In this document: one piece after another, positions 10,006 to 22,812 of the stretch
How positions within the stretch are numbered: position 1 is the first letter of the stretch
How the letters are laid out: every line of letters begins with the position of its first letter
Source of the DNA: Tenrec ecaudatus
Taxonomy: Eukaryota > Chordata > Mammalia > Afrosoricida > Tenrecidae
Reading direction: 5' to 3'
Assembly: GCF_050624435.1 (NCBI RefSeq)
Contig: NC_134540.1
Location: 24,392,001-24,456,000 of the forward strand
Length of the DNA: 64,000 nt
Translations under genes and position numbers: made by a program
Notes under the pieces: model-generated
Database searches by the model: none
What the model saw: only the letters and a program-made list of their open reading frames with translations
What the model was told of the DNA's origin: nothing

Positions 10006-12449
10006 AATATATATTCTCTCCATAGCTGAGCTAAACCTTCCTTCATTCTTGCTACCCCAAATTTTTAAGTTTCTTTAAAATTATTCACAGTATTTCAACC
10101 TATGTACTTTTCCACTGGCTTGGAAAATAGTACCTATATTTCTCTGTTCTTTAAATGAGTGAGATGTATTATATATGTCTCTGTCCTTAACAGAAACAAA
10201 AAGTATACTTCTCAAGTCTCAAGTACTTCGCATTTTTTTCAATGAATCTTACGACTTAAATTATATGGCAGCAAGTCAACTATTATGGAGCCATCACTTT
10301 TTAAAATGAGTATTTTAGCTTGAGATTATTTGGAGTATTCTTCTTGGAGCATGCCATATTCCTCCAAGGGAAGATGTAACACGAGTACCTCAGCAGAGCT
10401 TTGAACAGCGCCCAGTTATTCTCTGTACACCCGTCTTGTGCCTCTGAACCTCCAACAACTTCATCTTTGCCCTGCGTGATTACGCAATCATTAGTTTGTG
10501 GGAGGCTGTAAAGATTGCCTGGGGCCTCTTAGCCTTCAAGTCTGGCCCTGACTCTTACTTTGGGGGCGGAGTGGGAGAGGGGTGAACTGCATCTGTTCTT
10601 GGTGACTCAGGGGTTTAGTTAGTTGAAGGTGTCAGATGTGTGAAACTTTATTTAAAGGTTAAGTGTTCGAAAGAGACATTTTGGAATCAATTAGAAGCAT
10701 GTGAAACATGCACAAACAAAACCAAAACGGCAGGAGATGAAAGAAACCCAGGTAGGATTGAAGAATGTTTTCATTTTTAAAAGAATAAAGTTCACACAAA
10801 GCCATATACCTCAGCCTCCCCTGCTGCCTTGAAAGGTCAACGTTACTGTGATGGCTATCCATTTTCATGTTATTTCTCAACTTTTCTAACGATCAAGAAC
10901 TTGAACCCACGCAGTTTCCTATTTCTATGTCAGATTAACTGGTATATACACGGGATGATATGAGAGATTTTGTAGTGTTCAAAAATAGAAAGTCCCAAAT
11001 ACAAATAAGTAAAGGTAGAAATCACGGTTTCCTATATGTAAATCGAGAAAAGGCTCAATTAGAACATAATAGTTCTGACATCCAAAGCTAAGTTACTTCT
11101 TCAATGGCAGGGCTACATTAAGGATTACGGCGAGCAATCGAACTAGAGAACATCAATGGACTTTAGAAAAACCAGCATAAATCTCCCTACAAAGACAAGA
11201 ATATTTTCAAGTCGCATTATGTGATAGGAGATATTCTCAAGCTGGATCTTTGATAAAAGACCTTCATGAAAGGAGGTAGGTAGAAGAGAAACAAGAAAAT
11301 TGGGGAAGCGATCAAAGAGGAAGCAGATTCAAGATTCAAGGGCATAAGAATATTAAAATAGCGACTAATGTGATAAAATGTCATAAGTTTCACATGCTTT
11401 AACTAAAACTTGAATCATTTAGGAACAGCAATAAATACAGAAAAAAAATATGTCACCTTTCTCCTCCAACTCTTCTAGATTTCTAGACTTGGGTAAGTAC
11501 ATGCTCTGGGACCAAACTTAATATTATCTATTTACAAGACTCCAACTTGACATTAGCAGATTCTGAGCTCTATAATTAACATTCATAAGCCATTAGCGTA
11601 ACTAGTTCTGAATTAGTTCATAGGATTTGAGTGTCCATGACACTGTCTGTGCCCTTCTGGTACTATAAATTTTTGTCTGGGACATAATTGCCTAACTAAA
11701 AAAAAAATCCTATCTCATACTTAATTATACATGTGTGAAATTTTTGTGTTGTGTAATTGAATATAATGAGCAATGTCATACTTACAGTAAGACCTGATTC
11801 AAAAGGAGTATCTCCAACCCAAGTGCTAAATTGCTTTACTCCATAAAACTGGAAAAAACTGGAAAGGAACTAGAAAACACGTAAAAATAAGTGGCGACCA
11901 AGAGGTCAGGACAGCTGGAGGAAGCATGGAGCAGAAGCTTCCTCTCAGAGACCCAGGGCTCTATGATGGACACATGTATCTGTGTTTAAGCTGCTTAGGG
12001 TCACAAGTATCAGGGGACCAAATGCAGATACTTGCTATTTTCATCTACAATATCCCATTTTAGAGGAAATCAAATCAGCCCAAGAATTACCCTTTCTCTG
12101 TGAAATACCATAATGAAATTAAGTGAGCAAAAAAGTAACAACAGTGAAGTGGCATAATTATAAAAACTTAGAGAAGAGGAATGGCAAATACAAATTGATT
12201 ATAGGCTGTAGCCTTACTGTTGTGACACAGAGAACAAAGCTTCCAAAATCAATGTCAGAGACATCGTCAGATGCTCCCCTGATCCTGGGGTCTTAGCTTT
12301 ATTAATTTCCTAAAATGATTTTACAGCCCACTGACACTTTTAAAACGAGACTTACCATTCAGCCGCACCATTCTCTGAAAACTCTGCATCTGTAGATTGA
12401 ACGTGACGAAACCAAAGAGTAGCACAAGGATGGATGGGGATTTTACTCA
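10006..12449. other. Intergenic, no gene
   Basis: AT-rich, with no repeat family, RNA gene or coding signal I can defend. Confidence 0.5.
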
Positions 12450-12662
12450 GCGAGTTCTCGTCCTCAGGACTGCCGTGGCCTTACCGAATAGCCTGGGGCA
12501 AGTCACAACCTCACCTGCTCAGTTTCCTCACCAGGGGGATGGGGATAATGATACTTATCTACCTGGTAGAATCGTCAGGCGAATTAATTAATGCTTAGAA
12601 AGAACTTTGAGCTCTTTGGATGAAAGACGCTGAGTAAGTGTAAAGTATTATTATGATTATTT
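12450..12662 (+). repeat. MIR SINE
   Basis: 'cctggggcaagtcacaacct', 'cagtttcctcaccaggggga', 'ggggataatgatacttatct', 'aagtgtaaagtattattatg' follow the MIR consensus order. An ancient mammalian-wide repeat. Confidence 0.75.
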
Positions 12663-12924
12663 TAATGGTCATGATTACTAAGGCAGTAAATGTAGAGTAT
12701 TCATTGCCCTGCGAAGTCTAGTCTGGGTTGGCACTAGGGATTGCAGACCTAATGGGTTAAAATAAAATAACTTTAAAGGCTGTTTTAATTTAGCTTGCAC
12801 TAAAGAATGGATATGCAGGACAGAAATCTTTTTCTGTATTTGCTTGGTGTTTCCAACTTAGCTTTTGTTTTTGAATTCTAATACTGACGTGTTGGCATGA
12901 AAGGGCCCTTTCACCTTGACTTTT

Positions 12925-14240
12925 CATGAAGACGATTAGTGCTGAATTTCACCGACAACGAGATCGGGGAGAGTATACTTGGATGTAGGCACCCCCGCAA
13001 GAAACAAGTCCGACTTGCTTGTGGGACACACATGGAGAAAAGATTTGAAGAACTTGCTGTCTGGTGCCACTCACAACCATCCCATGTACAACACAACAGA
13101 ACACAATCCAGTTCTTATGTTGTAGTCATTTCTTGCTCACTGAACATCTATCTTTCTAAGTATGGTATCCTCCGTTAGGAACTGGTTCCACCTGGTACAT
13201 GCGATGAAGTTTGGCTGCCCTTCCTTCTAAGGAGCATTCTGGCTCTACTTCTTCCAATGCAGATTTGTTTGTTTTTCTGGCAGTTGGTGGTGTGCTTTAT
13301 ATTCTTCACAAACACCATAAATCAAATGAATCAATCATTTTCCGATTTTTCTTATTTATAGCCCAGCTTTCACATGCAACTGAGGTGATTGAAAAGACCA
13401 GTAATTCAATCAGGGGCACCTTATTTCTCAAAATTAAATCTTCACTGTTTACCACCTTAAAGAGGTTGAACTACTAGGATTATGTGCTCATTTTAAAGGC
13501 TGAACACCTCTGGTGGAACCTTTTCTGATTTTAAACCACCTAGTGTCCCTGGGCTCTGTTCAAAAGGCTACCTCTTCATCTCTGTACTGGTTCTGCCCGA
13601 GTATTACAATGAAATATTCTGGAACTCCCGTTCTTCTCAAGGTTATCCATAATTTGGCAGTGATCCACACAATGGTCAATAAAACACAGGTAAACATCTT
13701 GTATTTTCTGGCTACAGGCAAGTGGCACCTGACATCAGTACTGGCATCCCTCTTATGCATCCTCTTCGATATCCAAGTGGAGTCTCTAGCAGTTCCCTGA
13801 CAATGTAGTCCTGTAACTGCTTTGGAATTATCTTCAGCAAAATTTTACTTGAAGGTGACATTAATGACACGCTGTTCAATACGTTCACATTATCATGAAT
13901 CACTTTTATTTGATATCCACACAGCTGTGGCTCTCTTCCAGTTGGTTGTCCAGGCAGCTGTCGCACGCGCATCTTGGCATACACAAGTGAGCCCTTCCGG
14001 GGTTGCCATGCTTGCTGGAAGAGCTCAGTGGGAATTCTGCCAGCTCCTGGAGGCTTGCTTTTCTTCCATGCTTTCAGTGCAGCGTCGGTGCCCTTCCATT
14101 GGTCCCCAATCATATCTTGACCTCCTGAAATGGCTGAATATAAACCAACTCTTTTTGGCAAAGTGTCTCTGGGTATTTCTTCTATCACCTTTTGATGTTT
14201 CCTGTGTTGCTAACTATTTTTCCTGATACGATGGAGAGAA
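12925..14240 (-). mobile_element. RTE-clade (BovB-related) LINE, antisense, degraded
   Basis: On the minus strand, 13712-14188 is an open frame of 158 codons. It includes RIPTELFQQAW, then VSLMSPSSKILLKIIPKQLQDYI and ELLETPLGYRRG (about residues 50-150). These correspond to the RTE reverse-transcriptase blocks 'NYRTIALISHASKVMLKIL' and 'GFRKG'. Downstream on the same strand (13480-13720), remnants of the FIDY/KAF catalytic region are frameshifted and carry stops. 13255-13460 matches the connection region ('gcccagctttcacatgcaac'). Both ends are lost, and it cannot encode active enzyme. RTE elements are established as abundant in Afrotheria and ruminants. Confidence 0.8.
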
Positions 14241-17200
14241 AGCAGGGCATATTTTTCCAACTAGCCTCTTAAGAAGGTGCATGTTTTGTGATAGGGCTAA
14301 AAGCATGAATTTGAGAGGGAAAGTGGACTTCAGTTTAGTAAATGGTAAGGTGTCATGGTTTCAATTTTAAAATGTCAGACTTAAGGAATGGAGGAAAACA
14401 AAAATAGAAGAAATTGGTACTAACTAACATGTTTTAAATGAAGGGCACACTTAATGGCTGCCTGTGGCATCCCCATTTTAATCCTAGTCGGTTCTTTGGG
14501 TGTGCCTTCATCTCTCATAGGTGCTCCTGTTTTACAATAGAAATTCGCGTTAATGCAGAAGGAGGAACAGACAATAGGCACAGCTTGTCAGAAAAATATT
14601 TATGAATTGGGTCTTTTTGATTTTTGCGTTTTGTGAGAGTCTGACTGGAAATAGTTATTTCTTGTAATCCAATTATATCTTCCCAGTGTAGCACAAACCA
14701 AATGTAAGAAACCAAGAATTTGGGAATGATCAATACCAATTATATCGATCCAAAATAATTAGCATATTTGAATTGGTGAGAAATAATCCCTTTTCTTTGC
14801 TGGTAAGAGGGTTAAATGCCTAATCTATAGAAGGAAAACTGAGATGGTCATAGATGCTTGAACTAAAAGAAATAAATTAAGAGCGTATCATTAGCTTACT
14901 GTAATTTTTAAACAGAGTAAGCTCAATTTTCATTTCTCTGGGAGAATGTGTGGCATGCATTTCACTATATAATGGAAACGGGTCTGGACCATGACTTTGT
15001 TCCTACATTTGCATCCCTAAGCATTACCAGTTTACAGATCATTTTGAAGAAGTTGAAGCCCCAAATGAAGCTTGAGTGTAATGTAAGCAGAAGACTAGAT
15101 CATGAAAGCTTTGAAGAGAATCACTTTGCTTTTAGTTTCCTCAAGTCAAGAGTTGTGTTACTTTTTAAAAACAAAAGAGACACTGTAATCTTTTTGGCTG
15201 TGTGGATAAATTCTGGGCACAGCTCAGATCCACCATGTCTTGGAAAGTTTCTGGTCTCCTAGAAAACGGCTTCCAGAAATCTTCAGTAGGAAAGATGCAA
15301 AGAATTGGACTCTACCTGAATATACCTTATGACAAACAAGAAAAGTTGACTCTTTGAAATGCAGCATTATTGATCCAACAGGAATATATTACTAATCATT
15401 AATAATACTGACACCAGGCTTGTCTTTGTGACCCCGTGAGCCTGGTTAATCTTTAATCAACTTTGCTTTGCTTTTGTCTTACATTTATCATGCATACTTT
15501 AAAAGAGCTAATAAGCTAGATTTTTGAAAAAAAAAAAAACAAACAGAAATCTTAAGACTGCTTACAAAAGAATTTGTTACATGACTAACTTTGTGAAACA
15601 TGGATCTCCTGACTCTAGAATGTATACTTCATCTTTTCCTGGTTTGGCTTTATTCCATTTGGGAATTTTTTTGGTTGTTGTTCTTTAACATTGCTGTCAG
15701 TTGAGAGTTTCAAGGTGGCAGAAGTCCACCTCAAATGACCTCAATAATGAAGTGGGCTTATTAGCCCAGTCCTTACAAGTCCAGAGATAAAGTATGCTCC
15801 CAGGTCTCCATTTAAGGGTGATTCTTCCTTTCCATTTGCTCTGCTTTCTAGGAAGTCTCCTGCATATCAGGCTTCCTTGAGCTGTGGAAACATGACCGCC
15901 AATAGCAATTGAGACCACATGTTCCAACCCCCGTGGCAGAACAAGAAGAAAGGCTGCTCTTCTACCTAAGAATCGCCACTGAGAATGAATACCAAGGTTC
16001 TCTCTGCCAGGAAGACCATGCCCATCTGTGAACAAATGAAAGTGGTCAGGACACTGGGAGAAAGCCATTGACTAGCTTAAAGCACCAAAGAACCTATTGC
16101 TGGGGAGGAGTCAGCCTTAGTCAAAGTGCTACAGAGAAGTACTCCTGAGAAGTTGGCAGGGCAGGAAGAAAAGAAGACAGGCCCACCACAGCACGACTCA
16201 TCAGCACTGTCTAGAATAAAAAGCAGAACAGTTTAAACATTTTATTATAAAATGACATTGGGAAACATGAAACTGTCATGATTTTATCTAGAGTGTTTTG
16301 ATAGTGTGTGTAAGGCTTGGCCAGGCAGCAGTTTTGACCTATAATTACCTAACATAGAAATTCAGGGAAATAGTGATACTATTTAGCAAAAGGGTGACAT
16401 GCCCAGCCACACCAGTGACGCTCATCTATGTTCTTATTGTCATGTGAGGGGAACAGCCAATAACTGGGAAAGCCACATTTGTGCCCATACAGAAATAACA
16501 GAGCTGCACAATTGGTGGTTTCCATCTTTCTTTCTGGAAAGAGTCTCCTCAGAGGAGCCCTTTCTTCTACCAGAAGAGAATACAGAAAATAAATACGGTA
16601 TGTAAACCAGAAGAAGTTGCCGTGATTCCATTGAGGTAGAAAACCCGAAATTCCCTCAAACCCTGCTCTCCTTTAAGCTGTGACATCACATCACTCTTTG
16701 CTTATTTTTGGTGATTAGAATAGAAAGAGTGCTAGTCTGAAAGCCGGGACTCATGCAAAACCTGAGGTCTGATTTCGAAGTTGGTAGTGTGAGCTTCTGG
16801 AGGAGACACTCACCAAGAATTGCCTTTCTCAATGTTAAGGAACTGGGCCTTGAGACTGATTTTCAAAATGCATGCATTTAGTGAAAAAAGTTCAATGTCA
16901 GTTGTTATATTTGGAAACCTATGTCTAACTGCTGTTGGATCACAGAGGACAGTCCACTTGGCCGTGTACCTAGATCAACTAGTGAAGAACAAAAATTCTG
17001 AATTAAAAACAACATTAATCTCTTTAAGCACATGTATTAGCTGGTGAGAAAGTAAGGTGTCCTGAGATCAAAAACTAAGTGTAGATGGGAGTTCAGGGCT
17101 CGAAGGCACTGAAAACTATTTTAACTTGGAAACATTTAAATATCCAGTTAAAGTTGGGTGCCAATACTGGCAAAATGGCTAATTTGGCTTTCTTCCCTTC

Positions 17201-18591
17201 CCTTTGCATGGAACATGGTCAGGCCTGCAAAAAGGATGGTGTCCAGGTGTGAGTTATGGTTCAGTAAAGTATGAGGTTGGTGGATCTGAGAACCAGGAAT
17301 GCCATGCGGCTGAGAAGATCATAGTGAGGCTCGGAGGGGGGTGAGCCACCGAGCCTCCTTTGAGAAGTAGGACCATTGTTTGAGAAGACAACAGAAGAGC
17401 CAAGGGCAAAGAAGGGACCAGCATACTTGGATATAGAAAGGTGCAAAAACATAAATGATACATTTAGCCAATTATTACAAAGTGGAAACATGAGGTCATC
17501 ACCCCCCTGAAGGATACATTGAAACTTGTTAGCATGGTAGCCTTAAAATGAGTAAATATGAAAATAATGGTTTGTATCTATACAGTGAGATGCTCTACAG
17601 AGATGCAGATCAACAACTCAGTGAAAGGGCAGGAACAGGTAGGCCTCTTCCACCTTCAGGAGGAGGAGAGAGAGTCAAGACCAGAATCTAAATTCCTGGA
17701 GGTGAAAACCAGATAGATCTCCACTCTTCAAGCCTTTTTACCAATTCTGCCATCAGCGGTCTCCCCCAACAGTATTACATCCTCTGCTGGATGCAGTAGT
17801 GCTTGCCATGGCCACAGTGAGCTCCCAGAAGATACTCACAGTTACGGGGTTTCTTAGTAAAGTAGCAGATCCCAATTCAGGATCAAAATCAACTTGGAAG
17901 TAACCAGAACAGCTGAGCACATAGTTCATTGATTAGGACAGGTTTTCCTTTGTCATGCCCTCAGGCAAGCCTCTACTACCAGGTCCTGCTGAGTCAAAAC
18001 TTCTGCACAGCTCAGATGTAGCTCTTTGGCTCACTGATAAGTGCCCAGAGGCACCCCACATCACCTCGAAACTTCCTGCCTAGAGGCTCTCAGTTGACCT
18101 GCTCTGTGGGTTGGCAAATCCAGTGTGATCATCTCCTTGCTGGCAGCTTCCTGCTTGCTGCCATCTTGGGCTGTTACCACTGCCAATGTTATAGCTCTTG
18201 TCTCCTCGGTTGACAACAGTGTCTCCCCGTGTAGGAGATAGTGTCTCCTGGGGGGTCAGCACAATCCAGGAGTGCCGCAAAAGCAGGTATCTGCACGTCA
18301 TCCGGGATTCTGTGCAAGAGTGCAGATGTTGAGAATTGCCAAGGAGGTTCTGAGTATTTTTAGGGTTTCATTGTTGGTGTTGGTGTTTGTCTGCTTTCTG
18401 AAAAGGGCCAGGGTAGGCCAAAGCTTGGACACTTATGATCTAGATAGAAGGTTCTCACCACAGAGATCTTTAAATTCAAAGAATATACTTTGTTCCCAAC
18501 TGTTTCCTTATGTTAGTGAAGTATCCCCTGAGGCTGTGGGATTGATTTTTTTTAAGTTTAGCAGGATGGCAAAATTGGCTAATTTCCTTGG
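14241..18591. other. Intergenic, no gene; possible unassigned repeats
   Basis: Mostly AT-rich. The stretches 15690-16070 and 17570-18330 are less AT-rich and have a repeat-like feel (short GA-rich and CT-rich blocks), but I cannot assign them. No coding homology. Confidence 0.4.
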
Positions 18592-18748
18592 TGTGGTAGT
18601 TAGATAATCTCGTGTCAACTTGAGGGTATTAAGAGGGAGGGGTGTAGTCTAGCCTATCAATCAGGTCACAACCTGATGCCTCCTTGTGGCCTTCTCATGA
18701 GAGGATTCAAGGAACTTCCTCTCTCTTGATTCTATCAGAAGAGGCAGT

Positions 18749-18792
<44 letters not shown>

Positions 18793-19153
18793 TCTCTCTG
18801 TCTGTCTCTCTCTCGCTGTCTTTGTCCCCCTGGGGAGCTACCATGAGACCTGAGTGAGCCATGTGGGAGAGACCTGTGGAGACAGCCCTGCGATACTTCC
18901 ACTGCCATTGGATCCACAAGACTTTTCACCCACCAGCCGTGCATTCAGCATCCTTGAGAGTGGCAACGTGAATATGAAGACAAATTTATGTACTAGTACT
19001 GGATGTATGGGCTAATATCGGACTGATGGACTTGATCTGGACTGGTCTGGGATGTTTTCTCATTACACAATCGCTTTTTGATATACAAATCTCTCTTACA
19101 CATATATGAGTGTCTCCGGATTTGTTTATCTAGTCAACCTGGTCTACCATACA
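18592..19153 (-). mobile_element. LTR-like element (copy 1)
   Basis: Shares, in inverse orientation, both ends and interior blocks with the 469-bp element at 22845-23313: 'tcgtgtcaacttgag' at one end and 'tttatctagtcaacctggtc' at the other, plus 'gtcctc'/'ggacttga' interior blocks. It carries an internal (TC)n tract. Ends appear to be TG...CA. No coding capacity. Probably a solo LTR or similar Afrotherian non-autonomous element; I cannot name the family. Confidence 0.5.
18750..18816. repeat. (TC)n microsatellite inside the LTR-like element
   Basis: A CT/TC dinucleotide tract of about 65 nt with TG interruptions. The minus-strand GA run is the source of spurious Arg/Glu frames. Confidence 0.9.
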
Positions 19154-19379
19154 TGGTAAGCAACTGTACCTCGTTTGGCTAGTCCTTCAGATGTTGGCAA
19201 GAATTGTACACACGTTATTAGCAGAGTCCCACTCAATCATTTTGTGGGACTTCCAACATAATGACCAGAAAAGCCAGTACAGAGAGACCCATTGCTTTAC
19301 AAACTGCTACACCACACATGGAAGAATTAGTCACAACATAATTTTAAGTGGAAGACATACATAAAAATGCATTTCTTTT

Positions 19380-20215
19380 CTTTTTTATCTTTTTATTGGG
19401 GCTCATAAGTCTCTTATCACAGAATCTGGGGTTTTAAAGGCTTGAAGTTAAACAAGTAGCCATCTAGCAGAGAAGCAATAAGCCTACAGGGAAGAAGCAC
19501 ACCAGCCTATGTGATCATAAGGTGTTGGCGGGATCAGGAAACAGGCATCAGAAAACCCCAAGCAAAACAAAAAACTCATATTGTTGACAATGAGGGAGGT
19601 CAGAGGAAAGACACAAATCCCATCAGTCAAAACAGAACATCCCCTCACAGAAGGGTCACAAGGAAGGGATGAGTCAACCAGTGCACAGTGTAGCGCCGAT
19701 GAAACACACAATATTCCTCTGCTTCTTTGAGGCTTCCTCAGTCCGCACTATCATGCCCCAGGCCCGCCTTTCAGTTCTGGCTAGACCAGAGCATGTACAC
19801 TGGGACAGAAAACGCTCACAGCACCTGGAATCCAGGTCAGATAAACCCCTCGGGAACAGAAATGGGAGTAGTGATACAAATGGGGTAAGGGAAGCTGGGG
19901 GGAGGAAGGAAGGAAGGGGTAACTGATCATAGTGATCGATGCATTCCCACACACACACCCACCTTAGCGGGATGAACAACAGAAACGTGGGTAAAGGGAG
20001 ACAGTGGTCACTGGAAGATATGAAAACGATAATAATATATCAAGGGGTTACAAGGGTGGGAAGGTGAGGAGGGAGGGAAAAAAGAGGAGCTAATACCAAA
20101 TAGAAATCAAATGTTTAGGAAATAATGATGGCAACCTATGTTCAAACATGCTTGATAGAATTCATGTATGGAATGTGATAAGAACTGTAAGAGCCCCCAG
20201 TCAAATTAGTATAAA
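19380..20215 (+). mobile_element. LINE 3' UTR with an inverted tail fragment at its 5' side (copy D)
   Basis: From 19425 it follows the LINE 3' UTR in sense: 'ggggttttaaaggcttgaag', 'agtagccatctagcagagaa', 'gacagaaaacgctcacagca', 'gggagacagtggtcactgga', ending 'gtaagagcccccagtcaaa'. The 40 bases before it (19385-19424, 'ttttattggggctcataagt') are the tail in antisense, so either a separate insertion or an inversion happened at the junction. Confidence 0.65.
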
Positions 20216-20373
20216 AAATGTTTAGAACTATTTTAAAAATTTAACCACAAGCTATTAAATATTGATCCATGTCTGTAGATTCTAAGTCAGATTAACCTAT
20301 GTTAAAAATAAATATAAATTCAGGTGTAAAAATGCATTTTATTGAATCAAAATAGAATTACTTGTGTAGGTGA

Positions 20374-20592
20374 GCAAGGAAATAACAAAAGCATTGGGCA
20401 GCTAACCACAAGGTCAGCAGCTCAAATCTAACGGCCACTCCTAGAGGAAGAGATGAGGTTGTCCACTGCTACCATAAAAGTTTACAGCCTCAGGAAAACC
20501 TCCATTGTCGTTCTACTCTGTCCTTTAAGGTCACTATAGAATGGGTCTTAGTCCAAATAGACTCCTTGGCAGTGAATTTGATTTTGAGATTA
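20374..20592 (+). repeat. AfroSINE (5)
   Basis: 'cattgggcagctaaccacaa', 'ggtcagcagctcaaatctaa', 'tgtcctttaaggtcactata', 'cttggcagtgaatttgattt'. Confidence 0.75.
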
Positions 20593-20804
20593 ATAAGGTG
20601 GTAGATGTAAATACAAGTGTGTCCGAGATTACAATACATGTAAATCAACTCGATGTAAGTTAAAAGTAGAGTGCCTATTGGATTTGAAGTACATTCAACT
20701 TTTGCTACTTATAAGCAATACCCTGGGGGGGGGGCATAGAAAAAAAAGAGAGATACCCTAAATATTAAGGAGCTAAAGAGATTAAATACATAGATGGTGT
20801 TTTA

Positions 20805-22800
20805 GTTATCTAGTGTTGCTATCATAAATACCGCTAGTTGGATTTTTAATACATACATAATAATAATAAATACAATTTATTCTTTCATATATCAGGAGGC
20901 TAGATGTTTCCCTTCAGGGGGCTGGTTCTGGAAGAAGATGTTCCTTCTCTGTGGCTCTGGGAAAGGCTTTGTCTCTCTATTTTCGTGTTTCCTGGTTCCT
21001 TAGGGATCTCCATGTGGTTTGGTATCTACCCTCTCTGACCCACTTTACTTGCCTACTTTGGTCCATTTGTTTCTTCTGAGAGATTGGCTACTGACACACC
21101 GTACAGTAATCCCGGCTCATTAACATAGTACAAAACTCATTTCCAAAGGAATTATAACCATAAACATAGAGGTTAGGATTTACAACACATGTTTTTGGGA
21201 GACATAATTCAATCCAGCAATTCCACTCTTTATATTCCCCCATCCCCTAAATGTATATACTTGTCCCTCCCTTGCAAAACATAGTTATACCATTGCATCA
21301 TCTCAAAAACCATAAATCAATGCCAAGTTTAAAATCACATCTTCTAAATCATCTATTCTAAACCAAACATGAGTGAGACTTTAGGCGCTTTTTCCCCCCT
21401 CAGGAGAAAAAGGAGACTTTCTACTACTGTAAAGGCTAACTTATAGTCTCAGAAGCCTAAAGGGCAATTCTATTCTTTCTTACAGGGTTGCTATGAGTCA
21501 GTACAGATTCCGTGGCAGTGAGTTTGGTTTTGGTTAGGTATTTTCCATCTTAGGGGAACTTCCTCAACTGCAAACATGACAAATCTAAACTCTAGAATAT
21601 TTGTTTCTAAAGTACAATGGTGGGAAAGGCACAGGTAAATGTTCCCATTACATGTGGGAGAAAAAGAAAAGAGGGAAAGAGGGATAACAGGCCCAATCAC
21701 TAGCAAAACAATTTATACTAACTCTCTGGGCTTTAAAATAACCCTGTGTTCTCTTAGCCCATTTAGGCGACCGTGACTTCTCAGATTCTAGGTGTTGGTC
21801 ACGCCCTTTGGATTCTGGGTGGAGATCCCTTGACCTGGGGTTTCAGTTCCTCATTCTAAGTCCACTGGGTTGGCAACTCTGATCTCTCAGCTTTGGTTAC
21901 CCCATTCTCCTAATGCATCTGAGTGGCAACCCCACCCCCTTAGCCTTGTTGGTAAGACATGTTCTTGTACTTTCTGGATCTGACAACTCTTCCCATTCCG
22001 AAATAGGCATGATCCCATCCCCTGCGCTCATGAATAGCAGCCGTGGAGATCAGGGTCTTTAAACCCAGGGGGTCATGGTTCCATCACTTGGAACTGAAGC
22101 TGCCCTGTTCCCTAAACCCCTTAGAGCAATTCTGCTGAGCGCTGAGCTATTCCAGGTGTGTTCTTTTCGTGCAGAACAACATGTCATTTCTTTGGCCTAT
22201 TTCCTGCCCATCAATTCCAAGAGGCAGACAGTACTCCCCCCTCCCCATTTGTTCTTTCCCTGCCCCTTTGATCTAAACGGATGTTTTCTCTTTTGATGGT
22301 TGGTTAGATCCATTAGTTATAGGTGTTTTACTATAAGGAGCAAGCATAAACCACATGGCCTCTTTAAGATCTTCCTTAGAAATTTCCTCAAATAGTCAAG
22401 TTTATAATTTAAAAATTCTATCTTCCTCTAAACATTTGAACAGAGTTGAGACTACTTCTTTGCTACTGCATTAAATTTTGGTGGGGGGGGGGGTAGGGAG
22501 AAATCCCTACTCTATTATCCAAACACATTATTTTTAATCTCACCAGAAGCTCATTTAATGTTCATATCTCGTCTAGCAACAGTTTGGTGCTGAGTCCATA
22601 TGCAATCTCTAAGACAATAGAGACTCTCCCTATTGTTCTCCCTTCCTTCGGAGCTCTTCAATGCAATCTAGCCTATTAGTATGAAATATCTTAAAACTTG
22701 TCCAGCCTTGCCCTTTACCCAATTCCCAAACCATTTCCATGACTTAGGTATTTGTTAAAATAGCAACAAGTCCCAGAACTACATTGCGTCACAGTTATTT
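20805..22800 (-). mobile_element. Antisense MaLR (MLT1/MST-like) LTR plus internal region, one LTR missing
   Basis: 20805-21215 reads as an antisense MaLR LTR: 'gttttagttatctagtgttg', 'ggttaggatttacaacacat', 'gggagacataattcaatcca'. 21240-22795 resembles the antisense MaLR internal region, for example 'cccaattcccaaaccatttc' and 'cttaggtatttgttaaaata' before where the second LTR should begin. That LTR is absent; an AfroSINE follows. A second AfroSINE (21388-21536) interrupts the internal part. No gag or pol frame survives. Confidence 0.6.
21388..21536 (+). repeat. AfroSINE (6), nested in the MaLR internal region
   Basis: 'caggagaaaaaggagacttt', 'gggttgctatgagtcagtac', 'gtggcagtgagtttggtttt'. 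The head is missing. Confidence 0.75.
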
Positions 22801-22812
22801 ATGATTCTCTAG

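Noticed and set aside
13712..14188. A 158-codon minus-strand frame as a host gene
   Set aside because: Its blocks match RTE reverse transcriptase; neighbouring catalytic regions are frameshifted, so it is a dead LINE.
18707..18944. Arg/Glu-repeat frames on the minus strand
   Set aside because: Translation of a (GA)n microsatellite within the LTR-like element.
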